Of a DNA stretch of 64,000 nt, positions 20,701-28,839 are shown piece by piece. Within the stretch, counting starts at the first letter, position 1; each line of letters begins with the position of its first letter. The position numbers were made by a program, and so were the translations under genes. Location of the stretch: positions 97,501-161,500 of the forward strand of contig NC_090147.1 of assembly GCF_017916325.1 (NCBI RefSeq). The letters run 5' to 3'. Below the pieces are notes generated by a model, which was given only the letters and a program-made list of their open reading frames with translations, had not been told where the DNA came from and did not search any database. The DNA comes from Leishmania martiniquensis (taxonomy: Eukaryota > Euglenozoa > Kinetoplastea > Trypanosomatida > Trypanosomatidae).

Positions 20701-22266
20701 CCCTCTCTGGACGATGGCGGCGGCGCGACACTCGACGATGATGATCACACCGCGGCAAGGGCTGGCGAGGAAGGTGACGTGTCGACAAGGTCTCGATCTG
20801 CCGCATTCGCAGTAGCGTCTCCCCACTCCCGCGTTGGCGGCGGCCTCACCGCGCTTGAACGGCAGCTGCAGCGCCCTCTCGCTCCCCGCAAAGGAGATGG
20901 GCGAGCCGCGACTGCTGAGATGGGCCACCACGTACTGCCCCTTCTCCGCGACATTCACGATGCCGTCGAGCAGGTGTGCGCAGCCTACACCGCCGCACAG
21001 CAGGAGCTGGGCACCAGGCGTGCTGCGGTGCGGACACTGGTGAAGGAGCGAAAGGCGCAGCAGGCCCAGCTGGAGGAGCTGCGCGCTGCGCTCCAAGAGC
21101 AGCAGCGCAGGGCGGACCGGCAACGCCGCGACGTCGCCGAGTCTGCGCGCACGGAATCGCAAGTCGAGCTCGAGAAGGCGAAGCGCACATGGCGAGAGCG
21201 ACACCAAACCGAAATGGCACTTCAGCAGCAGTCCTATTCGGAGCAGCATCGGCGCGCAGTGGTGGAGGTCTTGAAGGTGTGCGCCGAGTACGTGCAAGCA
21301 GCGATCGTCGCCTTTGTGCAGCTTCTCCCCACCACCCTGAGTGCTGGGCTGGCAGCAGCAGCGGCAAAGTCGGCGGAGCGCACGCGTGAGGAGGTGCTGC
21401 GGTCGGTGCCTCATCAGCGCTGGTGCCCCTCAAACACCCCGAGCGCCGCCCATCACCCCCTCTATGGGGACGGCTATGGCGCGCAGGCGCCTCACGCAGG
21501 CACTGCCGCCAGGGGTGCGGCTGACGAGTCGCTCCTCTCCTTGGGCCTCGAAGTGCAACCCGAAGTCCAGGCGGAGTGCGACGCGATCGTACGTGACGTG
21601 CTCGGCATGGCGGGTGGGTGGTCCGACTTAACGAGTGCCGTGCTCGTCGCCAGCTACACCGCGGCCACTGATTATCCGGCAGGCGGGTCTCCGCCGTCTA
21701 CAGCGTGGCCGGCTCCGCAGCTGTGCGCGTTCGGGTACGACCCCGCTGTGGCGAGCAGCGATGCGCCTCGTACCGCCGAACCGGCGAAGAGAAGTGCAGT
21801 GGATGCTGAAGCTGCCCGCTGGTCCGCGGAGGAGGTGGCGGAGCTCGAGGAAGTCATCCATGCGCACCTCACTCGCTCACTAGCAGCGCTGACGGCAGCG
21901 GCATCGCTCTCCTCGCTGGCGGGGGTGTCTACCAGCGTATCGGAAAGCAGGGGAGGTGAAGAGGGGCAGGGCGTCTATGGTCACACGCGGGACGCCCTTT
22001 CCGCCCTCAGCGAATCGACAGCGGCGCAGCGGGTGGCTGCCCTACCACGCTGGATGCGCTCTCGCCAGACGTCCACACATCAGGCCTCACCGTCATCGCC
22101 CTTTTCAGGAGTCAGGGACGCGGTGGGGACGTCCGCGCCGCCGAAAAGCGCCTCTGTTGAGGAAGCAGTCACTGCTTCGGTACCTCTTCACCACGAGCAG
22201 CCTCGCCTACTCGCCTTACTGCTTGATGCGTGTGTCGCCCAAGTGCTTGAACGACTGCTCGCGTGA
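17719..22266 (+). CDS. Large coiled-coil protein, function unknown
   Basis: 1515 residues from ATG 17719; the open frame back to 17161 is translated spacer. The N-terminal 220 residues are Ser/Pro/Ala-rich, including a run of five Asp/Glu. Heptad-rich segments start at about 223-262, continue at about 336-371 and 403-485, and become nearly continuous at about 495-875, dominated by Gln, Glu, Arg and Leu. A Ser/Gly-rich linker follows, then a second coil at about 1068-1180 and a C-terminal helical part. No catalytic or nucleotide-binding motif is visible. Such proteins in trypanosomatids are often cytoskeletal (basal body, flagellar attachment zone, centrin-arm), but nothing here proves a location. 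The start could alternatively be the in-frame ATG at 17869. Confidence 0.85.
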   Translation: MASHAASKQQHPSHAGEAHPCVASPPSSPRCTHNGAAGSPATAVRATVIHMAATDDDDEEANKAQEAADAGRTAADAAAAEALDWPRGTGAVTAGRSTHPAPWTDPTETVTAYEVASAALRRLPMRRAPIEKEADARIFAAVSPSSSRFKVPPPPLSKTTRAPAMQPSPHTSPQRGGESVQLTPAEGQCFNSVNLRPRMVEQDSEDASEVASVRSDDYSEGLEEDVAARVLFSLQQKDGVIEQLTRTVETLRSENAVLRRSCAAAAEANVAPPLSASASAVSPDRFKTSSPSWPATPVHWWKTEHNGLQAPEKIDDIVVKKQSLHLSPSLSAAHAAVSTIEALQRRLADKEAELAALKERVVAHDKAQAACGAGTPAAAPSMEHSAGGSLASDARGAPSASLSAAEAVAQARIAQLEWQLENVQQEKREDAHTLRDHIDHLTRELHRKSRDMARQQRQHKLELTALQQEVTALANQMEDQIRSSASTAAGAASREPEAEQVAELRRQLGQAKAREALLLNENAAARQRWLLELKEQASLLDAVRAKAAQEEEAQGRSRVQEERQLAQKAAQQLEAQVLQYKSALAHAQRELSELRAVHQRTEEMMNEQRQQLQRVSQDIAATALERAHDEQRAASAEQQIALLQQQLRQAAATIASQEREVETLQQTRREEAAAAVALQEEEHAALLTRVEGCVKGSEAVEGALLAAERSRQEIASELARALEERDSYHRLYREASVQAQAQLLEQQQLLSEGNDVMCRRLREVERDLVHRTEALETTQRELRAVQERIPSLKNELARSEAAQRQLGEELQAAQARHEAQTEELVHAKEGLKDALHAQLATMGKLRRKEQQLRSQRAAAQRSMERRQEEQRVLQRIADLLRPPAVPLLPAALTSLQLRRSASVVTPGGFAALSRSDLSMLARSPNTKMRKSCRAAQRPLANRVDALAAGGANIGFGAGSSDVGSTGCPSRSASPMPSAATSVVMSAVSWADVPAPSLDDGGGATLDDDDHTAARAGEEGDVSTRSRSAAFAVASPHSRVGGGLTALERQLQRPLAPRKGDGRAATAEMGHHVLPLLRDIHDAVEQVCAAYTAAQQELGTRRAAVRTLVKERKAQQAQLEELRAALQEQQRRADRQRRDVAESARTESQVELEKAKRTWRERHQTEMALQQQSYSEQHRRAVVEVLKVCAEYVQAAIVAFVQLLPTTLSAGLAAAAAKSAERTREEVLRSVPHQRWCPSNTPSAAHHPLYGDGYGAQAPHAGTAARGAADESLLSLGLEVQPEVQAECDAIVRDVLGMAGGWSDLTSAVLVASYTAATDYPAGGSPPSTAWPAPQLCAFGYDPAVASSDAPRTAEPAKRSAVDAEAARWSAEEVAELEEVIHAHLTRSLAALTAAASLSSLAGVSTSVSESRGGEEGQGVYGHTRDALSALSESTAAQRVAALPRWMRSRQTSTHQASPSSPFSGVRDAVGTSAPPKSASVEEAVTASVPLHHEQPRLLALLLDACVAQVLERLLA

Positions 22267-22697
22267 TATGTGGACCCCCCTCTCTCCCCCATCACCGGTT
22301 CTGCGCCCACAGCAGTCAGCGGCGGGACTCCATTTCCTTTTCCGTTTTCCTCCTGCGCTTTCGACGTGTGTGTGTGTGTGGTGTGTGCACCAATCGTGCA
22401 GACACGCGCCCGAAGCACGAGTTTCGGCAACAGCTGTAGAGCACACTGGCACAGGCAGCCGTGCCCGCGTTCGTGACGTCGGCTGCTGTGATGATAACGG
22501 AGCTCGACGGGGTCAGCGTTTTGTGTGCTGCGTCCCGCCTCCCCGTGTATGTCATCCCTTCCTGTTGCTGCTCTCGACCCACTCTTCTCCTCCCTCCATC
22601 GTTGTTCCTCTCTTACACCCGGCGTGTCAGGTCAGAGTCTCCACCACCACCACCACGGCCTTCTCTGAATCACCTTTCTTGCGCGCATACGCTGCAG
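22267..22697 (+). other. Spacer between coiled-coil and SAC3-family genes
   Basis: 431 bases with a GT run (22366-22385) and CT-rich segments (22545-22620). No gene is visible. Confidence 0.7.
22556..22630 (+). promoter_or_regulatory. Putative polypyrimidine tract and trans-splice acceptor for the SAC3-family gene
   Basis: A C/T-rich stretch ends in GCGTGTCAG with AG at 22629-22630, 67 nt before ATG 22698. Another AG sits directly before the ATG (CTGCAG). Confidence 0.45.
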
Positions 22698-25600
22698 ATG
22701 CGGAGCTTTCAAGACGGTCGGCCACCATCACCACAGCAGCAGCAGCATCCGTCGGTAGCGGCGGCAGTGGTGGCCGATGTCCCCTACAGCGATGCGAACG
22801 TGGCGACGGTGCTGTCGCTGTCGCCCTTTTCCGAGTTCTGCCAAGTGCGGCATACGTGGACCGCCAAGCCGCTGATCCGCGGCCGCTACACCGGCATGTG
22901 TGGCGGCGACCCAGCGCAGCGAGAGCGGCGCGAGGACTTTGAGTACATCGCGCTGACCCCCTCACCCTCAGCAGCCCCCCACGCCTTTGGCGCTTGTGCA
23001 CGTCAGCACGCCGTGTGGGGGCAAGTGGAAGCGTACAGCCGCTCCGCAGCAGGTAAGACGATCGACCCGGCGCACCAGCGGACCCCGCTGGCGCTGGAGA
23101 AGACGATGCACTTCCTGGTCGAGCACTATCTGCGCGTGCCACACACGCCCATCGTCTACGCGGAGCCGTTCCGCATTTGGGGCTACCTGTGGGACCGACT
23201 TCGCGGCATCCGCACGACATGGGCTCCTCAGCTACCGCCAAGCAACGTTAGCCTCCAGGGCTATGTCGACAGCGAAACTGGCCGAGCGCTCGCCGCGGAG
23301 GAGCTGCATCGCGAAAGCTACCGCCGCGTGCGCTGGCTCGAGTTCACCGTAGCTGCGCTGGCCGTGGGAGCGGCGTACCTCTGCTGCTCCCCCGAGGGCT
23401 GCCAGCGGTTTATGCAGGACAAGAAGCAATTCCTCGAATCCATGTCGCAGTGCTTCACCGATCTCACCGTCTTCTACCGGGCAGAGCAGCGGCACCGCAA
23501 CGCGGAGTTCTTCTCGGTGCTCCTGCTGCTGTACGGCCTGCAGCAGGAGATGAAGGTCGAGGACCGCGCCTCCTTTTGCCGCTTCTACACCGTCGTGGTG
23601 AACGGTGAGCCTCGCCTGTGTCCCGAGAACACGTCGGAGAGTGTCAATCTTGCGCAGGTGTACCGCGAGCTGGAGAAACAGCCGTACATGCTCGAGACGC
23701 AGCCGGTGCGGGTAGCCCTGCACCTCATTCACTTGTGGGCGGCGCGGCAGTGGTTTCAGTTCTTTCAATGCTGCAAGTCAGCCCGTATGACATCGCTGCA
23801 GCGTGCCGTCGTGTTCCAGTCCTTCACCTACGCTCGCTACCGGGCCGTGCTGGACCTGGTGCTACCCAACTACTACGTCTATCCAAAGCTGCGGGTGCGG
23901 CATGCCATTTCCGTTACCGAGTTGGCCGATCAGCTCATGATGAGCCACGACCACTGTCTCGAATTCCTCCAGCGCACGGGTCTCAGCGCTCAGCTCGAGT
24001 GCAGACATCAGCCGCAGCACCTGAAGAGCCCTTCTCGCCCCATCCCATCCGCGCCGTCCGACCCCACCGCTGCAGCAGCAGCAGCAGCGCGTGCTGGTAA
24101 GGCAGGGTGGTATCTGAACTTGTGTCACCCGAACTCCGACCCTCTCGTCACCGCGGACGAGCTGGAGAGGCGCTGCGTTAACAAGCGCGTCCTCTTCTTC
24201 CCGACATACCCCGCCTTCTTTGGCTTTCGTGTGTCGCGTGAGGCGTACGAGCGGTTTCCGGAGGCGAGCAGCCTTCCAGCAGTCGATACCGAAAACACTG
24301 GTGACGCATTTTCGGCCGCCGGAAGCAGCTCGCCCGTCGGCCGCGGGGCCGTGCGATTTCCGTCGGGTCATCAGAGCCGCTCCGTACGGCAGTCGCAGGC
24401 AGGGGCGTCGTCGAGAAGTGCGGCGCCGTTAACGCCTCGCGACGGCGAGAACGGCGGTGACGAGGACCACCATGTGGATGCGTACGGAAACGATGGCGGT
24501 AGCGAGGAAGCGGTCGAGGAGCATGACGGCAGCGACGACGTCGGCAACCGCGCCAACGAGAACGACGGCGAGGGTCGAGACTCGCCACCGCAGCGGCGAT
24601 CGACAGCGTCTCCTCCCTGGTCAAGCTCACCGTCCTTCGACAAGGAAGCGGCCCTTCTCTGCCAGCCCGGATGCCCCGTGAACTTGATGGAGGTGTTGGA
24701 AGCCTACTGCCCACCGTACAACAGCGAAGTCGCCGCTATGCGGCTGTCGGACGCCAGCGAGGAGCTGTTTTCCTCGCTGCCGCAGCACCGTGCGGAGATG
24801 CTGCTTCGGTGCCACCAGGCGCGCCTGCGGGCCCGACATTGGCAAAGGTCGCCGGCGCCTGACACCAGCACCACGGCTCTGGCGCCGTCGGAGGAGGCGC
24901 TGTGCTGGGCAGAGAAGATGGAAGCCGAATCCGTGTCCACGGCAAGCAGCATCTTCGATGGCAGCGATGAGGACGAGTTCGGCGGCGAGGGCGAGGAGAG
25001 CGATCTCGCTACAGCAGCAGCATCGCCCCCCTCGGGCACCTCTGCGCCGTCGCCGCTGGCGGAGGCGGTGCCACCAGCCGTCGTCATCGAGGCCCGACAG
25101 CTGCTCACGTCTATACGGGAAAACCCTCTCTACGCTGCAGTCGCCGCAGACCGCGCGGAAGCGGAGGAGAGGGCGCGGCGAGCCAGGCAGGCAGAGGCCA
25201 GCGCGCAGAAAGGGGGGACACCAGCACCAACACCACCACCAGCACCAGCAGCAGCAGAGGAGGAGGAGGAGCGTAGACGCGACCGACCGCCAAGCCCACA
25301 GGCTCTGGCATTGACCGAGTCAGGTCACTGCGTTGTCGTCCCTCTACCAGACAACTACAGCGACGACACTACCCAGCGCTGCAACTCGCAGAACTCGCGC
25401 GTTGTTGTGGAGTCGCCGAAGACGCTGCCGACTCGGCAAGTGGCAGGGGTGACGGGAGCCGGCGCTGGGGCAGTGGTTACGGGGGGCAGTGAGAGCTTTC
25501 CCAAAGACACGAGCGCGGCGCAGCAGAAGCGGCAGCAGAGTTTCGACCGAGAGGACTCAGCTGAGACGGTTGAGCCACAAAGGGATTTTCAGGCGCAGAC

Positions 25601-28352
25601 GGCGGCGGCCCCGCCGCCTTCGCTGTTGATGCCGCCACCCCAGTTTTATATAAAAATGCCTAAGCCTCCAGGTTCTACGACGGCCAACATGTTCACACCC
25701 GGCAAGCGCGAGCCGCCTCTTGCTGCCGGTGCAGACACCACAACGCCAGCCCCCATGGCTGTGCAGCGCGAGGGCAGCAGCGCCAGCACCAGCACCAGCG
25801 GAAGCAGCGCGCCCATGCTGGACTACAGTCACCTGAAACCGCTGAAGCAGCTGCAGCTTGACGACGGCGAGGACGAAGAAGAGAGCGGTGATGGCGACGA
25901 GGAGGAGTCGGAGCTCCTGCGTGGCCGTGGCGGGTCCTCCTCCGCATCCACGGCCACGGACTCTGGGGCGGCATCGGATAGCAGCGGCGCTGACAGCGGC
26001 ACAGCAACACCGCCCCGGTCGCCTCTGTGGGGCGAGCAGCATCCTCTCTCGGTGCCAACACTGGCAGCGACGATCGACAGCTTCACGCCACGCTCACCAG
26101 AGAAGGACCCGGCATCATCCGCAGCTGGCACACCGTCGCACAGTACCGGTGGAGAGGCGGCGCGGGGAATGGCTAGCGGGAGCGAGAGCGGCGATGATGG
26201 TGCTGCTGTGGAAGTGCAGACAGACAACAGCAACGAGGGTCTGCGGAAGCGCCGCAGGACAGAGGCGGTGCTGCAGCAACCGTCGCCCGCGCTTATCCCT
26301 GCCTCCTATGCAGATATCTTCGCTCGCGCGTGTGTTCCGCTCATTGAGGAATACCTGCACCTGTGGATGCGACTGACACATGAAGATGAAACGACGTTGC
26401 GCACAGCAGCGCAGTTTGTGCTTGCGGTCCGAGAAGCAGAGGCAGCAGCGACGACGACGGCGGTGGCTACGCGCGGCGCCAACGAGGGCGTCGATGTAGC
26501 TCGAGATGCGGTACACACACAGCGAGGCCCCTTCCTGCAGCGACGCGGCGGCAGCGCGCTGAGAACGGAATGGGAAGCGACAACAGCTGCCTCCACGTGG
26601 TGGCAGCAGCGGCGCCTGCAGCGTGCAGTCCGTGCAATGGCGCTTGCGGCCCGCCGGCTACTCACCACAGCGGTCCTTCGGGGCAACATGAGCGCGTACG
26701 GGCAACTGATGTGGGACCTCTCCCGCGCACTGCCCTCGAGGGTGACAGGCCGCGGCGCAGCTGTCAGCGTCTGTCTCCCCCCGACCGGCGACGACGCGCG
26801 AGCCGCCCGCCTATGTCGCGGCTGCTCTGCCGCCATGCTCTCGGCCAGCGATGTCGATGCGATTTTAGCCGCTGCGCGCACACAGTCTACCGGGACGCGG
26901 GCGAGGAGCGCGACTGGCGCCGTCTCCGCGCGGCTTGGGGCCGCTGATAGCGCCTCGAGGGACTCTGAAGCGCTCTTCCCCTTCACCGAGGAAAACGTAG
27001 GCCTCGGAGACGCGAAGGCTTCCTGCGAGGCTGCCTTAAATGAAGCCATGAGCATCGTCTTCAGTTGCGGCGCCGGGGCAGCGACACTGCCCGACGAGGA
27101 CTCGCTCGCTTCTTTGCTTTCCAGTGCCGTCAGCGTCTCGCTAGAGTCTGCCGACTCGCGGGGCCGCTCTCACCCCCCCTGTGCCACACCAGCACTGCAG
27201 CTCACCAGCATCTATTTTTGGGTGAGCACTGAGAGCTGCTTGGATGGCGCGTCCCCTGCCACCTATGCAGCCGCCGCCGCCAACAGCGCGGCGGGCGCGG
27301 CAGCGTTGTCTCGCCTGTTTCGGAACGAAAGGGAGCGCTGGCTCGTCTCTGTCATGATGCCGGCAACCTCGTACACGGCAGCGACAGCCTTTGCGGACGA
27401 GGGTGACGATGGCGAGCACGCATCGCGGCGAAGGTCGAGCGCAGTCCCGCGGGGAGGGAAACGGAGCCGCGGCCGTGTGCGTCACAGCAGTGTCAGCGGC
27501 GACAGGAGCGGTGTCGTGTGGTTGAGCGAGGCTGGCATGGGCCTAGCCGGCACATCTTTGCCCTCTCCAGCCCCTCTGGTGGTGCGACTGTTTCATCGCG
27601 ACCTTTTCTCAGAGGTGCCGATCGTGCGCTCCGCAGCGCCGTTGCGCGTGCGCGGCGTAGGCGCTGCGCTTCAGAGAGCCACCACCCTGCCTCTCATGAC
27701 ACGCATCAGCCTTTACGGCTGCGACGCGCAAGCACTGCCGCGTTTGCGGGTGCGGCGCGATGGCGGGGTGCGGCTTGCACAGCAGCGTAACTGCCTCTCT
27801 TTTCTCGATGGCAGAGCCACGGCTGCGCAGGTGGCGGCCTCGCCAGACGCCACGCGAGCGCTTGCCATGTCCCACGCACACTACACGGCCCTCCTCGCCG
27901 TCGACGTCGCAGAGCCTGGGTACATGGTGAAAGTGTGGCGTGTGTTGGCCGCGGTCGTGGCGAGTCACGTTGCGCACACCACGGTCGCGCAGACGCACGG
28001 TGTGGCAATGGCGACGCAACGGAACGGTCACGGAGAAGAGGTGCAAGAGCAGAACTGCGTGGCAGGCGCTCTTGTCTGCCTTCTCAGCTCCTCCTCACAC
28101 AAGACAGACACCGCGCCCATCGCTGCAGCGGTCGAGAGTGGTTTCCGTGACCTTTGGAATGACCAGCACGGCGCACGCGAGAAGAGCAGGAAGGGTGCCG
28201 CCCCCGCCGCAGCTTCCGCGCCGTCTGTCGTGGTCGTAGAGATCGTGTACGGGGACGCAGAGGGAGCGAGGGCAGCCATGGAGGCAGGGATGCAGGCGCT
28301 GCTGTCTACCTACGCTCAGCAGGCGGTGGGCGCGTTGGCCGACGACAGCTGA
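22698..28352 (+). CDS. SAC3/GANP-family protein (putative mRNA export or TREX-2-like factor)
   Basis: 1884 residues from ATG 22698; the preceding 79 open codons are translated pyrimidine tract. The SAC3/GANP helical domain lies at about residues 130-430. RTPLALEKTMHFLVEHYL is followed by YLWDRLRGIR (Asp166), the family signature resembling DRtRAIRqD. NAEFFSVLLLLYGLQQ and a QWFQFFQ helix come next, then a winged-helix-like ISVTELADQL. In other eukaryotes SAC3/GANP proteins scaffold TREX-2 at the nuclear pore, coupling transcription to export; related family members act in other complexes. From about residue 540 to 1190 there is a Ser/Pro/acidic low-complexity region, followed by a helical C-terminal section of about 700 residues of unknown nature. 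SAC3 membership is well supported; the exact paralogue is not. Confidence 0.85.
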   Translation: MRSFQDGRPPSPQQQQHPSVAAAVVADVPYSDANVATVLSLSPFSEFCQVRHTWTAKPLIRGRYTGMCGGDPAQRERREDFEYIALTPSPSAAPHAFGACARQHAVWGQVEAYSRSAAGKTIDPAHQRTPLALEKTMHFLVEHYLRVPHTPIVYAEPFRIWGYLWDRLRGIRTTWAPQLPPSNVSLQGYVDSETGRALAAEELHRESYRRVRWLEFTVAALAVGAAYLCCSPEGCQRFMQDKKQFLESMSQCFTDLTVFYRAEQRHRNAEFFSVLLLLYGLQQEMKVEDRASFCRFYTVVVNGEPRLCPENTSESVNLAQVYRELEKQPYMLETQPVRVALHLIHLWAARQWFQFFQCCKSARMTSLQRAVVFQSFTYARYRAVLDLVLPNYYVYPKLRVRHAISVTELADQLMMSHDHCLEFLQRTGLSAQLECRHQPQHLKSPSRPIPSAPSDPTAAAAAAARAGKAGWYLNLCHPNSDPLVTADELERRCVNKRVLFFPTYPAFFGFRVSREAYERFPEASSLPAVDTENTGDAFSAAGSSSPVGRGAVRFPSGHQSRSVRQSQAGASSRSAAPLTPRDGENGGDEDHHVDAYGNDGGSEEAVEEHDGSDDVGNRANENDGEGRDSPPQRRSTASPPWSSSPSFDKEAALLCQPGCPVNLMEVLEAYCPPYNSEVAAMRLSDASEELFSSLPQHRAEMLLRCHQARLRARHWQRSPAPDTSTTALAPSEEALCWAEKMEAESVSTASSIFDGSDEDEFGGEGEESDLATAAASPPSGTSAPSPLAEAVPPAVVIEARQLLTSIRENPLYAAVAADRAEAEERARRARQAEASAQKGGTPAPTPPPAPAAAEEEEERRRDRPPSPQALALTESGHCVVVPLPDNYSDDTTQRCNSQNSRVVVESPKTLPTRQVAGVTGAGAGAVVTGGSESFPKDTSAAQQKRQQSFDREDSAETVEPQRDFQAQTAAAPPPSLLMPPPQFYIKMPKPPGSTTANMFTPGKREPPLAAGADTTTPAPMAVQREGSSASTSTSGSSAPMLDYSHLKPLKQLQLDDGEDEEESGDGDEEESELLRGRGGSSSASTATDSGAASDSSGADSGTATPPRSPLWGEQHPLSVPTLAATIDSFTPRSPEKDPASSAAGTPSHSTGGEAARGMASGSESGDDGAAVEVQTDNSNEGLRKRRRTEAVLQQPSPALIPASYADIFARACVPLIEEYLHLWMRLTHEDETTLRTAAQFVLAVREAEAAATTTAVATRGANEGVDVARDAVHTQRGPFLQRRGGSALRTEWEATTAASTWWQQRRLQRAVRAMALAARRLLTTAVLRGNMSAYGQLMWDLSRALPSRVTGRGAAVSVCLPPTGDDARAARLCRGCSAAMLSASDVDAILAAARTQSTGTRARSATGAVSARLGAADSASRDSEALFPFTEENVGLGDAKASCEAALNEAMSIVFSCGAGAATLPDEDSLASLLSSAVSVSLESADSRGRSHPPCATPALQLTSIYFWVSTESCLDGASPATYAAAAANSAAGAAALSRLFRNERERWLVSVMMPATSYTAATAFADEGDDGEHASRRRSSAVPRGGKRSRGRVRHSSVSGDRSGVVWLSEAGMGLAGTSLPSPAPLVVRLFHRDLFSEVPIVRSAAPLRVRGVGAALQRATTLPLMTRISLYGCDAQALPRLRVRRDGGVRLAQQRNCLSFLDGRATAAQVAASPDATRALAMSHAHYTALLAVDVAEPGYMVKVWRVLAAVVASHVAHTTVAQTHGVAMATQRNGHGEEVQEQNCVAGALVCLLSSSSHKTDTAPIAAAVESGFRDLWNDQHGAREKSRKGAAPAAASAPSVVVVEIVYGDAEGARAAMEAGMQALLSTYAQQAVGALADDS

Positions 28353-28839
28353 TGCATGCTCCCCCCAGCCCGAAGGCCCCCCACCACTTGCCTCTCCTCT
28401 CCTCTCTCCCTCCCTCCCCCTTTTCGGGCGGAGGAGTTTCATCGATGACGTGGAATGCGGCACATAACTGCGAAGGCACTCTCTCTCACCTGGGCGGTGG
28501 GAGGGAGAGAGAGAGTGGCCGAGAAGGAGGTCGGACAAGTCAAGCCACAGTTGCTCTGCCTCACCCGCGTGAGGAGGTCGAGCCCCCCCCCACCTCCCCC
28601 AGAGAAATGGGGTGATGGAAGAAAGGAGAAGAGCGTTGTTGCGTGGCACCTGTCCCCTACACCATAGCTGAACTACGACAGGTGCTCTCAATCTACTCGG
28701 CCTGTTTCGCTGCCCCCCCTTCCTCTTCTCTGCCCACGACGCTTTGCGACGCTTCTCCTTGCCGGAACACACACACACTCAGGCATTCGGCAGCCTACAG
28801 GCTTTCCCTCTCTCCCCCTTCTCCCTCTCTACGCCACGT
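28353..28839 (+). other. Spacer between SAC3-family and Vma12-like genes
   Basis: 487 bases with CT-rich blocks at 28395-28430 and 28712-28765 and a purine-rich patch at 28495-28530. Candidate splice acceptors for the next gene are AGs at 28781-28782, 28792-28793 and 28799-28800. No gene is visible. Confidence 0.65.

Noticed and set aside
21341..21631. Alternative-frame ORFs within the coiled-coil gene
   Set aside because: Shadows of the main frame in GC-rich sequence; the main frame has heptad periodicity and they do not.
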